Shown piece after piece: positions 45,972 to 56,640 of a stretch of 64,000 bases of DNA (positions are counted from its first letter, which is position 1; every line of letters starts with the position of its first letter). The stretch spans positions 806,001 through 870,000 of the forward strand of contig NZ_LT906434.1 of NCBI RefSeq assembly GCF_900187305.1, in the 5' to 3' direction. A program made the translations under genes and the position numbers. The notes beneath the pieces were generated by a model. That model was not told where the DNA came from and did not search any database. It was given only the letters and a program-made list of their open reading frames with translations. This DNA is from Neisseria zoodegmatis. GTDB taxonomy: Bacteria > Pseudomonadota > Gammaproteobacteria > Burkholderiales > Neisseriaceae.

Positions 45972-47102
45972 TTAACGTAATTCGGTATGCAGGCGGCTCA
46001 GCCAATTGGAAGCGTCGCGGCCTTGATAAGCAGTGCCGTCTTTATTCAGCAGACGTAGGCGGGTACCGTTGGCTGTGGGTTCGGCAAGTACGATCAGCTC
46101 GGGTTGGGCTGTGTTGGCAGCGGTATTGCTCTTTTTGCCTTTACCGAAAATGCGTTTGAAAATGCCGGGCTTTTGGTTGGCAACGGCTTCACCTTCCTGT
46201 GGTGCGGGTTGTACCAAGAATGCGTTGCTTTGTACGTTTTGGCCGAGTACGGTCAAGCCGATGCGGTCAAGTGCCAGCGCGGTACGGCGCCAGTTGCGGT
46301 TGTGGTCGCCGCTGAGCAGTACGCTGTTGCCTTCGATTTTGGCTAATTCGCCTGCGTTGCGTACGGGGGTAACGCTTTTACCTAAGGCGTTTTCTGCTTG
46401 ACGGGCGTCTACGCCGAGATATTGCATGAAGCGGGCGAGAAAAGCTGCTTCAAGGTTGGGGTCGTTGGGGCGGGGCTGCCACATGGTGGTGTCTTTGTTT
46501 TTGTCGCCATACACTTCTTTTAAGCCTTTGTGGGCGAAGAAGATATCTGTGGTACCGTTTCTGCCGCGCTCAATACGGATGATGAATTTGTCGCGCTCGC
46601 TGGTGGAGTAAACGCCGCCAAGGCCGACTTTTTCAAACAGGCGGCGCAGGCTGTCTTGCGGGATTTTGGCGCGGTTTTCCGCCCATTCTGTTTCCATTTG
46701 GCCGATGGCAGGTTCTTCGGATTTGATGTCAAAACCGTTTTCTTGCCAGAATACTTTCAGTAAGGGCCAGATTTCGGCAGGTTCTTTTCCTTCAACAACG
46801 AGCCAGCGTTGGCTGCCGTCGCGTTCCAAATGCACGCCTTTTACGCCTTGCAATACGGCTTGGCTGGCGGGTTGTTGAACGGCTTTATTGCGGTTGAGGT
46901 CGCTGGCGCGCACGGCGCCGGTGCCTGCCGGAATTTGATAGAGGTTGCCTTGATCGGGGTTGGTCAGATCGGGCGGTACTTCGAGGCTGACAACTTTACG
47001 GTTTTGGGTTTGATAGTCGAGTTTGGGCTGTTCTTTGTTGCCGGAACAGGCGGCCAGGCCGACAAGGGCGAGGGTTAATACTACCGGTTTCATTCGGTTC
47101 AT
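45972..47102 (-). CDS. bamC: outer membrane assembly lipoprotein BamC (NlpB)
   Basis: The 376-residue lipoprotein (lipobox LAAC, Cys 19) is a subunit of the BAM complex that inserts beta-barrel proteins into the outer membrane. After the lipid anchor is the conserved loop KLDYQTQNRKVVSLEVPPDLTNPDQGNLYQIP, which contacts BamD. Two helix-grip domains follow (RWLVVEGKEPAEIWPLLKVFWQENGFDI; LSGDHNRNWRRTALALDRIGLTV). It lies 16 bases after dapA, the same operon order as in E. coli. Confidence 0.95.
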   Translation of the reverse strand: MNRMKPVVLTLALVGLAACSGNKEQPKLDYQTQNRKVVSLEVPPDLTNPDQGNLYQIPAGTGAVRASDLNRNKAVQQPASQAVLQGVKGVHLERDGSQRWLVVEGKEPAEIWPLLKVFWQENGFDIKSEEPAIGQMETEWAENRAKIPQDSLRRLFEKVGLGGVYSTSERDKFIIRIERGRNGTTDIFFAHKGLKEVYGDKNKDTTMWQPRPNDPNLEAAFLARFMQYLGVDARQAENALGKSVTPVRNAGELAKIEGNSVLLSGDHNRNWRRTALALDRIGLTVLGQNVQSNAFLVQPAPQEGEAVANQKPGIFKRIFGKGKKSNTAANTAQPELIVLAEPTANGTRLRLLNKDGTAYQGRDASNWLSRLHTELR

Positions 47103-47118
47103 ATTGCGATTCCTGTGG

Positions 47119-47994
47119 TTAAATCAAATTGGCTTCTTTGAGCGCATTGCGTACTTTGTCTTGGCTGTCTGAAGAAAGTTCAATAATCGGCAGGCGTACA
47201 TGCGGGTTGCATCTGCCCAGTTCGGCCAAAGCCCATTTGGAGGCTGCGGGGCTGGGCTCGCAGAACATCACGTTGTAAACGGGAATGAGCTGTTTGTTGA
47301 GGGCGCGGGCGGTGGGGATGTCGCCTTTGAGGGCGGCGCGGCACATTTCGGCAAAGGGTTTGGGGGCAACGTTGGCGGCTACGCTGATGACGCCGTCGCC
47401 GCCGCACAGCATAAAGGCCATGGCGGTAGGGTCGTCGCCGGAGTAGACGGCAAAGCCTTCGGGAACGCGGTTGATGAGTTCGGTTTCGCGTCCGATATCG
47501 CCGCTGGCTTCTTTAACGCCGATGATGTTGGGGATTTCTGCCAGCCGCAAGATGGTTTCGTCGCTCATGTTGACTACGGTGCGGCCGGGCACGTTGTAGA
47601 TAATCATGGGAATGCTGGCGGCTTCGGCAATGGCTTTGAAATGACGGTAAATGCCTTCTTGGGAGGGCTTGTTGTAGTAGGGTACGACAGACAAGGTGTA
47701 GTCTGCGCCCAGCTGTTGGGCGGCTTTGGAAAGCTCGATGGCTTCGGTGGTGTTGTTGGCACCCGTACCGGCAACGACCGGCACACGTTTGTTGACGTGT
47801 TTGACGGTAGCTTCGATAACGGCCAAATGCTCTTCTACGGGAAGGGTGGCACTCTCGCCCGTGGTGCCTACGGCCACAATGGCATCGGTGCCGTTTTCAA
47901 TGTGCCAGTCGATAAGGGATTTGAGTTGGTCGAAATTTACGCTGCCGTCCAGATTCATGGGTGTAACCAGAGCGACCAAGCTGCCTTTTAACAT
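47119..47994 (-). CDS. dapA: 4-hydroxy-tetrahydrodipicolinate synthase
   Basis: The 291-residue aldolase condenses pyruvate and aspartate semialdehyde, the first step of the lysine/diaminopimelate pathway. The Schiff-base Lys 161 is in GVKEAS, Tyr 133 in IIYNVPGRT, and GTTGES (43-48) is at the start of the barrel. The start [14 protein letters not shown] at 47994 matches the family's N-terminus; a 7-residue extension is rejected. It is first in an operon with bamC. Confidence 0.97.
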   Translation of the reverse strand: MLKGSLVALVTPMNLDGSVNFDQLKSLIDWHIENGTDAIVAVGTTGESATLPVEEHLAVIEATVKHVNKRVPVVAGTGANNTTEAIELSKAAQQLGADYTLSVVPYYNKPSQEGIYRHFKAIAEAASIPMIIYNVPGRTVVNMSDETILRLAEIPNIIGVKEASGDIGRETELINRVPEGFAVYSGDDPTAMAFMLCGGDGVISVAANVAPKPFAEMCRAALKGDIPTARALNKQLIPVYNVMFCEPSPAASKWALAELGRCNPHVRLPIIELSSDSQDKVRNALKEANLI

Positions 47995-48283
47995 GTTAAA
48001 ACCTTTATTTCTCAAACGTTCTGTAAAGTTGGCTGATTGTAGCTTACTTTGGAATTGATGTGAAATGCTGATTTCAGACGGCCTGCAAAGGTTTGCAAAG
48101 GTTTGAGAGGCCGTCTGAAAAGGTTTTTATGTCCTGATTCATAACGGTTGTTATGCTTATATGCTGAAAAAAGCTGATTTTGAGGCACAAGTGGAGATGA
48201 TGGAAATTGAAGTGGGGATGGAAATTGTTTACAATCCGCGCTTACAAAATTTATCGTTCGATTACATATAAGGAATCCGTGTT

Positions 48284-49672
48284 ATGGCTCCCATGCCCCC
48301 GAAAACAGACGCGCCCGACTTGGTTTACCGTTTGGAAGACAAGCCGCCTTTTGCCAATGCTTTATTGAGTGCCATTACCCACTTGCTGGCGATTTTTGTG
48401 CCGATGATTACGCCGGCGTTGATTGTGGGCGGTGCGCTCAAACTGCCGCCTGAAATGACGGCTTATTTGGTGTCGATGGCGATGGTGGCCTCAGGTATTG
48501 GCACCTATTTGCAGGTAAACCGTTTCGGGCCGGTCGGTTCGGGTTTGCTGTCGATTCAATCGGTTAACTTTTCATTTGTCGGCGTGATGATTTCGCTGGG
48601 TTTGGGCATGAAAGAGCAGGGCTTGGACGAGCACGCCATGGTTTCGGCGCTGCTGGGCGTGGCGTTTGTCGGCGCGTTTTTGGTGGCCGGTTCCGCTTGG
48701 TTGCTGCCTTATCTGAAAAAAGTGATTACGCCGACCGTGAGCGGCGTAGTGGTGATGATGATCGGCCTGAGTTTGATCAGCGTGGCGATTACCGAATTTG
48801 GCGGCGGCTTTGCAGCTTTGGGCGACGGCACATTCGGTGCGTGGCAGAACATTGCTTTGGCGGCGTTTGTGTTGGCGGTGGTGCTGTTTTTCAATGCGTT
48901 GAAAAATCCGTTGCTGCGTATGAGCGGTATCGCGGTGGGCATGATTGCGGGCTATGTCGTAGCTCTGTTTTTGGGCATGGTGGATTTTTCGGTGCTGAAA
49001 GATTTGCCGATCATTACTGTGCCGGTGCCGTTTAAATACGGTTTTGATTTCCAGTGGGTGCCGTTTTTGGTGGCCGGCTTGGTGTATTTGCTGAGTATTT
49101 TTGAGGCGGTGGGCGATTTGACCGCTACGGCGATGGTGTCTGGCGAACCTTATGAAGGCGACGAATTCCAACAGCGTTTGCGCGGCGGGGTGTTGGCCGA
49201 CGGTTTGGTGTCGGTGATTGCCACTGCGCTCGGTTCGCTGCCGTTGACGACGTTTGCGCAAAACAACGGTGTGATTCAAATGACCGGCGTGGCTTCGCGC
49301 CATGTGGGTAAATATATCGCCGCGATTTTGGTGCTGCTCGGTTTGTTTCCGATTGTCGGACGTGCCTTTACCACCATTCCCAGTCCGGTAATCGGCGGCG
49401 CGATGGTATTGATGTTCGGCCTGATTGCGATTGCGGGCGTGCGCATCATTATGACTAACGGTATCAACCGTCGCGAAGCTGTGATTGCGGCAACGTCTAT
49501 CGGCTTGGGGTTGGGCGTGAGTTTCAAGCCGGAAGTGTTTGCGTTGCTGCCGGTTAAAGAGTTGTTTCAAAACCCGATCTGTATGGGCGGCGTGGCGGCG
49601 TTGGTGATGAATTTGGTAATGCCGCGCGATACTGGTGCGAAAGTGTATTTGAGCGACGAGTTGGAGAGCTAA
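48284..49672 (+). CDS. NCS2-family purine (xanthine-type) permease
   Basis: The 462-residue inner-membrane protein has about 14 hydrophobic segments. Family motifs are QSVNFSF in segment 3, FEAVGDLTATAMVSGEPYEGDEF in segment 8 and GSLPLTTFAQNNGVIQMTGVASRHVGK. The last resembles bacterial xanthine permeases (XanP/XanQ type) rather than UraA. It imports purines with protons. TAAGGA precedes the ATG. A DUS terminator follows. Exact substrate is not determined. Confidence 0.93.
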   Translation: MAPMPPKTDAPDLVYRLEDKPPFANALLSAITHLLAIFVPMITPALIVGGALKLPPEMTAYLVSMAMVASGIGTYLQVNRFGPVGSGLLSIQSVNFSFVGVMISLGLGMKEQGLDEHAMVSALLGVAFVGAFLVAGSAWLLPYLKKVITPTVSGVVVMMIGLSLISVAITEFGGGFAALGDGTFGAWQNIALAAFVLAVVLFFNALKNPLLRMSGIAVGMIAGYVVALFLGMVDFSVLKDLPIITVPVPFKYGFDFQWVPFLVAGLVYLLSIFEAVGDLTATAMVSGEPYEGDEFQQRLRGGVLADGLVSVIATALGSLPLTTFAQNNGVIQMTGVASRHVGKYIAAILVLLGLFPIVGRAFTTIPSPVIGGAMVLMFGLIAIAGVRIIMTNGINRREAVIAATSIGLGLGVSFKPEVFALLPVKELFQNPICMGGVAALVMNLVMPRDTGAKVYLSDELES

Positions 49673-49698
49673 CCGTTCGTTGTTTGATTTGAAGTGTA

Positions 49699-49732
49699 AA
49701 CAGGCCGTCTGAAACTTTTCAGACGGCCTGTT
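49699..49732. terminator. DUS inverted repeat terminator
   Basis: AACAGGCCGTCTGAAA / TTTCAGACGGCCTGTT, 16 base pairs with a short loop, between convergent permease and PepSY genes. Confidence 0.85.
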
Positions 49733-49751
49733 GCGTATGGCGGCGCTCGGA

Positions 49752-50021
49752 TTAATCGTCGTAGTCGATGCGTTTGGAGTAAACCTTTCCGGTTCGTGCA
49801 TCCACTTTCAATTCATATTTTCTGCCTTTGGAAATGATGTCCACATCGTAATGCGGGCGGCGGGAGTCGAGCTCGGAATCGACATCGACCACCCGGCCTT
49901 TCACTTGCGCCTTGGCCGCAGCAACGGCTTTTTGCGATGAGATGTATTTGGCTGCCAAAGCAGGGGATGCGGCGGTGAGGAAAATCACGGCGGCGCCGAT
50001 AGTCGTTAATAATCTTTTCAT
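49752..50021 (-). CDS. small secreted PepSY-domain protein
   Basis: The 89-residue protein has a signal peptide (MKRLLTTIGAAVIFLTAASPALA) and one PepSY domain (ISSQKAVAAAKAQVKGRVVDVDSELDSRRPHYDVDIISKGRKYELKVDARTGKV). PepSY domains often inhibit peptidases or serve as periplasmic sensors. The start MKRLL at 50021 has AAGGA upstream; a longer frame adds nine residues before the signal peptide. No partner gene is adjacent. Confidence 0.88.
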   Translation of the reverse strand: MKRLLTTIGAAVIFLTAASPALAAKYISSQKAVAAAKAQVKGRVVDVDSELDSRRPHYDVDIISKGRKYELKVDARTGKVYSKRIDYDD

Positions 50022-50159
50022 GGCATACATTCCTTCATTTGCGAACAATCAGGGTATTTTTGATTGTAAGCAGCCAAGATTAGCCCGAAATTAGCCGTAA
50101 ATTGCCAATCATAAAAGCGCAGGATAGGGGCTTGATACATATTTTATAGCCATCTGAAT

Positions 50160-50171
50160 ATATGCTATAAT
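50160..50171 (+). promoter_or_regulatory. extended -10 promoter upstream of tig
   Basis: ATATGCTATAAT contains TGC directly before a perfect TATAAT (50166-50171), 110 bases before tig. No good -35 is in place, as is usual with extended -10 promoters. Confidence 0.55.
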
Positions 50172-50280
50172 TTGCGACTGATTTTTATCTGAATGTTTTC
50201 CAAGTAGGCGGAAGTAGGCGGTTTTGGAAGCCTTCTTGGGTGTGAAAAAATTAATTTTTAAATAATAGTAAGGGTTTACG

Positions 50281-51591
50281 ATGAGCGTAACTGTAGAAAA
50301 TTTGGAAAATCTGGAACGCAAAGTAGTGTTGTCTCTGCCATGGAACGAAATCAATGCAGAAACCGACAAACGCTTGCAGCAAACCCAGCGCCGCGTGAAA
50401 ATCGACGGTTTCCGTCCCGGTAAAGCGCCGCTGAAAATGGTTGCTTCTATGTATGGTGCGAGCGTGCAAAACGATGTGTTGAACGAGCTGGTTCAAAAAG
50501 CATTCTACGACGTTGCCGTTGCCCAAAACCTGAAAGTAGCCGGTTATCCCCGCTTTGAAAACGTTGAAGAGCAGGAAGATAAAGATGCTTTGAAAATCGC
50601 CGCGATTTTCGAAGTATTCCCCGAAGTGAAAGTAGGCGATTTGTCTGCACAAGAAGTAGAAAAAGTAACTGCTGAAGTGGGCGATGCCGAAGTAGATAAA
50701 ACCATCGAAATCCTGCGTAAGCAACGCACCAGCTTCAAACATGTAGAGCGTGAAGCGCAAAACGGTGACCGTGTGATCATCGATTTTGAAGGTAAAATCG
50801 ACGGCGTACCGTTTGACGGCGGCAGCGCACAAAACTATCCGTTTGTATTGGGCAACGGTCAAATGCTGCCTGAATTCGAAGCCGGCGTGTTGGGCTTGAA
50901 AGAAGGCGAAAGCAAAGATGTGGAAGTTAACTTCCCTGAAGACTATCACGGTAAAGACGTTGCCGGTAAAACCGCTGTATTTACCATCAGCCTGAAAAAC
51001 GTTTCAGAAGCGACTCTGCCCGAAGTGGACGAGCAGTTTGCCAAAGCCTTGGGCATCGAAGACGGCGACGTGGCAAAAATGCGTGAAGAAGTGCGTAAAA
51101 ACGTAGCGCGCGAAGTGTCTCGCCGCACTGAAAACCAAACCAAAGATGCCGTGATGGAAGCGCTGTTGAAAGTGACCGACATCCAACTGCCCAAAGCATT
51201 GGTTAACGACGAAGCCGAGCGTTTGGCTAATGAAATGAAACAAAACTTCGTTAATCAAGGCATGGCAGATGCGGCCAATTTGGACTTGCCTGCCGATATG
51301 TTTAAAGAGCAGGCCGAACGCCGCGTGGCTTTGGGCTTGATTTTGGCCCAACTGGTTGACGACAATAAACTGGAGCCGACCGAAGAGCAGGTTAAAGCCG
51401 TGGTAAGCGACTTTGCCGAAAGCTACGAAGATCCGCAAGAAGTGATTGATTGGTACTTCGCCGACAAACAACGTCTGCAAGGCCCGACTTCTTTGGCCGT
51501 TGAAGCCAACGTAGTGAATTTTGTGTTGGGCAAAGCCAAAGTCAACGAGAAAGTATTGTCGTTTGACGAAGTGATGGGCGCGCAGGCTTAA
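50281..51591 (+). CDS. tig: trigger factor
   Basis: This 436-residue ribosome-bound chaperone and peptidyl-prolyl isomerase meets new chains at the tunnel exit. The ribosome-binding signature is FRPGKAPLKMV (G-F-R-x-G-x-x-P). The FKBP domain (NGDRVIIDFEGKIDGVPFDGGSAQNYPFVLGNGQMLPEFEAGVLGLKEGE) and the helical C-terminal domain are complete. It is followed by a terminator and then clpP, the usual tig-clpP order. Confidence 0.98.
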   Translation: MSVTVENLENLERKVVLSLPWNEINAETDKRLQQTQRRVKIDGFRPGKAPLKMVASMYGASVQNDVLNELVQKAFYDVAVAQNLKVAGYPRFENVEEQEDKDALKIAAIFEVFPEVKVGDLSAQEVEKVTAEVGDAEVDKTIEILRKQRTSFKHVEREAQNGDRVIIDFEGKIDGVPFDGGSAQNYPFVLGNGQMLPEFEAGVLGLKEGESKDVEVNFPEDYHGKDVAGKTAVFTISLKNVSEATLPEVDEQFAKALGIEDGDVAKMREEVRKNVAREVSRRTENQTKDAVMEALLKVTDIQLPKALVNDEAERLANEMKQNFVNQGMADAANLDLPADMFKEQAERRVALGLILAQLVDDNKLEPTEEQVKAVVSDFAESYEDPQEVIDWYFADKQRLQGPTSLAVEANVVNFVLGKAKVNEKVLSFDEVMGAQA

Positions 51592-51640
51592 GGTTTCCCG
51601 GCTGACAAGGCCGTCTGAAACTTTTGGTTGAAAGACAAAC

Positions 51641-51677
51641 AAGCACCGAAGCAGCCTTCCGCGCTTTGGTGCTTTTT
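51641..51677 (+). terminator. terminator between tig and clpP
   Basis: AAGCACCGAAGC and GCTTTGGTGCTT pair across a short loop with TTTTT after. It lies 25 bases before the clpP start, so clpP expression would need readthrough or its own promoter. Confidence 0.75.
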
Positions 51678-51702
51678 ACTGAATATCCTGAAAAGGAGTG
51701 TA

Positions 51703-52329
51703 ATGATGATTCCCGATATTCATAACGGCTATTTGGTGCCTACCGTTATCGAGCAGAGCGGCCGCGGCGAGCGCGCGTTCGACATTTATTCGCGCCTCTT
51801 GAAAGAGCGTATCGTTTTCTTGGTCGGCCCTGTGAACGACGACAGTGCCAATTTGGTGGTGGCACAATTGCTGTTTTTGGAAAGCGAAAATCCCGACAAA
51901 GATATTTTCTTGTATATCAACTCACCGGGCGGCTCGGTGACTGCCGGTATGTCGATTTACGACACCATGAATTTCATCAAGCCCGATGTATCTACGCTGT
52001 GTTTGGGCCAAGCCGCCAGCATGGGTGCGTTTCTGCTTTCTGCCGGTGCCAAAGGCAAACGCTTTGCCCTGCCCAACAGCCGTGTGATGATTCACCAGCC
52101 TTTAATCAGCGGCGGATTGGGCGGACAGGCTTCCGATATCGAAATCCATGCGCGTGAGCTGTTGAAGTTAAAAGACAAGCTTAACCGTCTGCTGGCAAAA
52201 CATACCGGTCAGGATTTGGAAAAAGTAGAGCGCGATACCGACCGTGATAACTATATGTCGGCAGAAGAAGCTCAAAAATACGGTTTGATCGACCAAGTGC
52301 TGGAAGACCGGGCCGGCATCAAGCTGTAA
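51703..52329 (+). CDS. clpP: ATP-dependent Clp protease proteolytic subunit
   Basis: The 208-residue serine peptidase forms the tetradecameric chamber of ClpAP/ClpXP. The catalytic triad is Ser 106 (GQAASMG), His 131 (MIHQP) and Asp 180 (ERDTDRDN). AAAAGGAGTG precedes the start. ATGs at 51703 and 51706 are both possible; the longer frame from 51628 crosses the terminator and is rejected. No clpX is in the window. Confidence 0.97.
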   Translation: MMIPDIHNGYLVPTVIEQSGRGERAFDIYSRLLKERIVFLVGPVNDDSANLVVAQLLFLESENPDKDIFLYINSPGGSVTAGMSIYDTMNFIKPDVSTLCLGQAASMGAFLLSAGAKGKRFALPNSRVMIHQPLISGGLGGQASDIEIHARELLKLKDKLNRLLAKHTGQDLEKVERDTDRDNYMSAEEAQKYGLIDQVLEDRAGIKL

Positions 52330-52481
52330 TTTAGGCTGTTTCATATAAGCAAACGGCTGTGTTTGTTTTCAGACGGCCTCATGCCTAGTATGGCAGCTAT
52401 CTTGTGCGGCTTTTCTGTATTGATTGCTGCTTGAATGCTTAACTTGATCCGCATTTATCTCCGACTATTGTCATGAGGTAT

Positions 52482-52516
52482 CAGGCCGTCTGAAATGTTA
52501 TGTTCAGACGGCCTGT
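52482..52516 (+). terminator. DUS inverted repeat terminator
   Basis: CAGGCCGTCTGAA / TTCAGACGGCCTG with an eight-base loop, between clpP and murJ; no long T run. Confidence 0.65.
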
Positions 52517-52552
52517 CGGTATACCTTACGTTATTTTCTAAAGAATCAAACC

Positions 52553-54091
52553 ATGAATTTACTCGGTGCGCTGGCTAAAGTCGGCAGTTTAACCATGGTG
52601 TCGCGCATACTCGGTTTTGTGCGCGATACGATTATTGCGCGTACTTTTGGTGCGGGTATGGCGACAGATGCTTTCTTTGTCGCTTTTAAATTACCGAATT
52701 TATTGCGGCGGATTTTTGCGGAAGGTGCATTTGCGCAGGCGTTTGTGCCGATTTTGGCCGAATACCGGCAAACCCGTTCGGAAGAAGCGACACGCGAGTT
52801 TATCCGTCATGTGGCGGGCATGTTGTCGTTTGTGCTGGTGGTGGTAACGGCCATCGGTATTTTGGCGGCGCCGTGGGTAATTTATGCTTCTGCTCCGGGT
52901 TTTGCTAAGAATCCGGATAAGTTTCAACTTTCTGCAGAACTGCTGAGAGTTACTTTTCCTTATATCTTGTTGATTTCCCTCTCATCTTTTGTCAGCTCGA
53001 TTCTCAATACTTACCATAAATTCAGCATTCCCGCGGTTACACCGACCTTGCTGAATATTTCGTTTATCGTTTTTGCCCTGTTTTTGGTGCCTTATTTCGA
53101 CCCGCCCGTGATGGCACTTGCATGGGCTGTATTTATCGGCGGTGTGTTGCAGCTGGGTTTTCAATTGCCGTGGTTGGCCAAGCTGGGTTTTTTGAAACTG
53201 CCCAAGTTGAATTTTAAAGATGCCGCAGTCAACCGCGTGATGAAGCAAATGGCTCCCGCTATTCTGGGCGTGAGTGTGGCGCAAATTTCGTTGGTGATTA
53301 ACACGATTTTCGCATCGTTTCTGCAATCGGGCAGTGTGTCGTGGATGTATTATGCAGACCGTTTGATGGAGCTTCCGGCGGGCGTATTGGGCGCGGCATT
53401 AGGCACTATTCTGCTGCCCACTTTGTCGAAACATGCGGCCAGTGAAAACCCGCAGGAATTTTCGTCTTTGCTGGATTGGGGTTTGCGCTTGTGTATGCTG
53501 CTGGCGATGCCTGCTGCCGTGGGGCTGGCGGTATTGTCGTTTCCGCTGGTGGCGACATTATTTATGTATAAAGAGTTTACCCTGAACGATGCTGTGATGA
53601 CGCAAAATGCGCTGATTGCTTATTCTTTCGGCCTGTTGGGTTTGATCATGATTAAAGTGTTGGCGCCCGGTTTTTATGCACGCCAAAACATTAAAACGCC
53701 GGTAAAAATCGCAATTTTCACGCTGGTGTGTACGCAGCTGATGAACCTCGTCTTTATCGGCCCGCTGCAACATGTCGGCTTGGCGTTGGCAATTGGCTTG
53801 GGTGCGTGTTTGAATGCCGGATTGCTGTATTTTCTGCTGCGTAAACATGATATTTACAAGCCGGGTGCAGGGTGGAGCATGTTCCTGCTGAAGCTGGTGT
53901 TGGCTTTGGCGGTGATGGGTGCAGGTTTATGGGGTGCTCAAGCTTACCTGCCGTTGAAGTGGGAAGCGGTATCCGGTTGGCAGAAGGCTGCACAACTTTT
54001 AGGCTTGGTTGCGTTGGGCGGAACACTATATTTTGCTGCTTTGGCAGCTTTGGGTTTCCGTCCGCGCGATTTCAAACGCTTAGAAAAATAA
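52553..54091 (+). CDS. murJ: lipid II flippase MurJ
   Basis: The 512-residue MOP-superfamily membrane protein flips lipid II for peptidoglycan synthesis. The N-terminus [35 protein letters not shown] and [14 protein letters not shown] are diagnostic. About 14 membrane segments are visible. Conserved [26 protein letters not shown] is present. Confidence 0.96.
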   Translation: MNLLGALAKVGSLTMVSRILGFVRDTIIARTFGAGMATDAFFVAFKLPNLLRRIFAEGAFAQAFVPILAEYRQTRSEEATREFIRHVAGMLSFVLVVVTAIGILAAPWVIYASAPGFAKNPDKFQLSAELLRVTFPYILLISLSSFVSSILNTYHKFSIPAVTPTLLNISFIVFALFLVPYFDPPVMALAWAVFIGGVLQLGFQLPWLAKLGFLKLPKLNFKDAAVNRVMKQMAPAILGVSVAQISLVINTIFASFLQSGSVSWMYYADRLMELPAGVLGAALGTILLPTLSKHAASENPQEFSSLLDWGLRLCMLLAMPAAVGLAVLSFPLVATLFMYKEFTLNDAVMTQNALIAYSFGLLGLIMIKVLAPGFYARQNIKTPVKIAIFTLVCTQLMNLVFIGPLQHVGLALAIGLGACLNAGLLYFLLRKHDIYKPGAGWSMFLLKLVLALAVMGAGLWGAQAYLPLKWEAVSGWQKAAQLLGLVALGGTLYFAALAALGFRPRDFKRLEK

Positions 54092-54259
54092 ATCAGAATG
54101 TTTATCCTAACTGCTTAATTATAAACAAATAGCATTCTTAAAATATGGTTTATTCATAAAACATCAAAGAATATTTTTATGTTATATGCCTTTAAAAATA
54201 ACATGTTATACTTTTCTTGCTATACAATGTAATTTTCTGTTTCTTACCGGCAAAATAAT

Positions 54260-55672
54260 ATGACCCAAACGACCCCTGAATCATTATTTCAACAAGGGCA
54301 TGAGTTATTGCTGCAAGACCCTAATAATTGTGCCGCTGCCGTTCCCTTGCTGTTTGAAGCTGCCCAAGCGGGCCATACCGAGGCTGCATTCCAGCTGGCA
54401 GGCTGTCTACTGAACGGTGCGGGTGCCCGACCTGACTATGAGGCGGCACATTATTGGTTGGAACAGGCCGCAGGAAAAGGCCATCTGTATGCCCGTTATA
54501 ATCTGCTGCAAATCCGAGCGGCCAATGGAGAGCCGTTTGAAGAGCAGATTGATGCTTATGCGGAACTGGCGGAGCAGGGTATTCTTCATGCCCAGCTCCG
54601 TTTGCTTGAATACTGCGCCGATAAAAAAGATCCGCAAGCCGTGCATTGGGCGGAATTGGCGGCAAAGCAAGGTAATGCCGAAGCGCAGCTGTATTTGGCC
54701 AAGTATTACCAGCAATGCCCGACACCGGATTTGGCTCGCGCTCATGAATTGCTTACCCGTGCCGCCGAGCAGGGCTTGGTGGCTGCCCATTGGTTGTTGG
54801 GTAATCAATACCGTTACGGGCAGCATGTGGAGAAAAATCTGCACAAAGCAGCGGAACACTTTATGCCTGCCGCGTTGCAAAACATGCCGCCTGCGCAATC
54901 TTCATTGGGCGAGGTGTTGTTGGAGTTGGGAGACAGCAACGCTATCGAATGGTTGGAAAAAGCGGCTGGTGCTGGAGACTCCGATGCGCAGGCAGCTTTG
55001 GCAGAGGTTTATCTGACAGGGCGTTTTGTTGAACGCGATTATGGCAAAGCGCGCAAATATGCCTCTTCGGCAGCCCGTCGCAATCACCCGAAAGCATTAC
55101 GCTTGCTGGGCGATATTTTCCGTTACGGTTTAGGTATTGATGCAGATGGTGATGTGGCGTCGAGACAATACAAACGTGCCGCCGAGTTGGGCGATATGGT
55201 CGCGCATCAGAAATTGCTGGCCGACACGGCCTTGACCCGTGCGGGCGAATACGAAGAAGCCAAAAAGGCCGCGTTGATGTTTCAGAAGTCCGATCAGGAT
55301 TATCAAACCGCGTTCGCCTATCATTACGGATTAGACCGCCAGCAAGATTATATGCTTGCCCGCAAATATTACTTGCAGGCTGCGGAGCTTGACCACCGCA
55401 AGGCACAAACCAATCTCGGCATGATGTATTACAACGGTCAGGGTGTGGATACCGACCCCGAGCAGGCTGCGTATTGGTTTGAACAGGCGGCAAGCCAAGG
55501 GGATGCAGTGGCGCAATACAATTTGGCTTGTCTGCATTATCACGGTCATGGTGCGCCGAAGAGTGCTGAAACGGCTTGCCGTTTATTGCAGAGTGCTATT
55601 GATAACGGTCATGAGCACGCAGCCCAGCTTAATCAGCTGTTAACGCAATGGCGACGGGAAATCAGGGCTTAG
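54260..55672 (+). CDS. Sel1-like repeat protein
   Basis: The 470-residue protein has no obvious signal peptide and is built of roughly ten Sel1/TPR-like repeats (for example AAFQLAGCLLNGAGARPDYEAAHYWLEQAAGKGH; AQTNLGMMYYNGQGVDTDPEQAAYWFEQAASQGDAVAQYNLACLHYHGHGAPKS). Such solenoids act as protein-binding scaffolds; the partner is unknown. An AT-rich 168-base gap separates it from murJ. A DUS terminator is shared with luxS. Confidence 0.93.
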   Translation: MTQTTPESLFQQGHELLLQDPNNCAAAVPLLFEAAQAGHTEAAFQLAGCLLNGAGARPDYEAAHYWLEQAAGKGHLYARYNLLQIRAANGEPFEEQIDAYAELAEQGILHAQLRLLEYCADKKDPQAVHWAELAAKQGNAEAQLYLAKYYQQCPTPDLARAHELLTRAAEQGLVAAHWLLGNQYRYGQHVEKNLHKAAEHFMPAALQNMPPAQSSLGEVLLELGDSNAIEWLEKAAGAGDSDAQAALAEVYLTGRFVERDYGKARKYASSAARRNHPKALRLLGDIFRYGLGIDADGDVASRQYKRAAELGDMVAHQKLLADTALTRAGEYEEAKKAALMFQKSDQDYQTAFAYHYGLDRQQDYMLARKYYLQAAELDHRKAQTNLGMMYYNGQGVDTDPEQAAYWFEQAASQGDAVAQYNLACLHYHGHGAPKSAETACRLLQSAIDNGHEHAAQLNQLLTQWRREIRA

Positions 55673-55793
55673 GCCGATCAATCTCGGGTGTTGGATTGCT
55701 AGTTGAAAGTGGAAGAGAGCCGGAAATCGTGAGTTTATTAACCGGATTAAGGTATTAGAGCTATTTTCCTTTTAGTGTTACTTCCTAGATTAG

Positions 55794-55828
55794 AGGCCGT
55801 CTGAAAAAATAATTTCAGACGGCCTTTG
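55794..55828. terminator. DUS inverted repeat terminator
   Basis: AGGCCGTCTGAAA / TTTCAGACGGCCTTT with an A/T centre, between convergent Sel1-repeat and luxS genes. Confidence 0.85.
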
Positions 55829-55884
55829 GTTTATCCAGTCGTTGATTTATGAAGAAAACAGCGGCTTTGGTTTTTAAGTTCGCT

Positions 55885-56391
55885 TTATGAGTTAAGCAAG
55901 CTCTCGTCCAACATTAAGTCTTCGCTCTTATTCACACGGATTTTGCGTTCCAATACGTTTTTGGCAATGTCTTGCGCTTCAATCAACGAGTGCATTTGGT
56001 AAGTGCCGCATTGGTATTCGTTTAATTCAGGAATCTCGTTTTGATTCTGCACGTTTAATACGTCCTGCATCGAAGCCAGCCAAGCTGCGGCAACTTGTTC
56101 TTCATCGGGCGTGCCGATCAGGCTCATATAGAAGCCGGTGCGGCAACCCATCGGAGAAATATCAATGATTTCCACGTCTTTGCCGTTTAGATGTTCGCGC
56201 ATAAATCCGGCAAACAGATGCTCTAATGTGTGAATGCCTTTTTCCGACAAAATCTCACGGTTCGGCACGCAGAAGCGTAAATCATATACGGTAATATCGT
56301 CGCCTTTGGGTGTGTGCATGGTTTTTGCTACGCGCACGGCCGGGGCGTGCATGCGGGTATGGTCGACTTTAAAACTGTCCAACAACGGCAT
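55885..56391 (-). CDS. luxS: S-ribosylhomocysteine lyase
   Basis: The 168-residue metalloenzyme splits S-ribosylhomocysteine to homocysteine and the AI-2 precursor DPD. The metal ligands are His 54 and His 58 (HTLEH) and Cys 128 (YQCGTY). The catalytic Cys 83 is in [19 protein letters not shown] precedes the ATG. Confidence 0.97.
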   Translation of the reverse strand: MPLLDSFKVDHTRMHAPAVRVAKTMHTPKGDDITVYDLRFCVPNREILSEKGIHTLEHLFAGFMREHLNGKDVEIIDISPMGCRTGFYMSLIGTPDEEQVAAAWLASMQDVLNVQNQNEIPELNEYQCGTYQMHSLIEAQDIAKNVLERKIRVNKSEDLMLDESLLNS

Positions 56392-56640
56392 AGTGAATTC
56401 CTTTTGAAAAAGCGGTGTTATGTGCCTGTAACCATTGTTCAGTTATGGAAATACAGGCGGTTGATTGGGTGGAATCATAACATTTTTTGGCTGAAAGGGC
56501 TGAATGCCTTTGCGGAATCTAGGAGGGGTTAGCTACGTCATGGAGGTAACGCGGTATTAGGGCATAGTTGGAAGCTTTTTGCTTTTTAAGGCCGTCTGAA
56601 AATAATGTTGTACATTTATGACTTAATGAATTAGACAAAA

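Noticed and set aside
48071..48119. Inverted DUS pair between dapA and the permease as a terminator
   Set aside because: The spacer is about 25 bases with internal repeats and the flanking genes are divergent, so no transcript needs to end there; more likely only uptake sequences.
48161..48271. 36-codon frame MLKKADFEAQVEMM ending 13 bases before the purine permease start
   Set aside because: Could be a leader peptide, but there is no ribosome-binding site and no attenuator-type hairpin.
48572..49801. 409-codon minus-strand open frame opposite the permease
   Set aside because: His/Arg/Gln-rich translation is the shadow of hydrophobic codons in the permease; no start signal.
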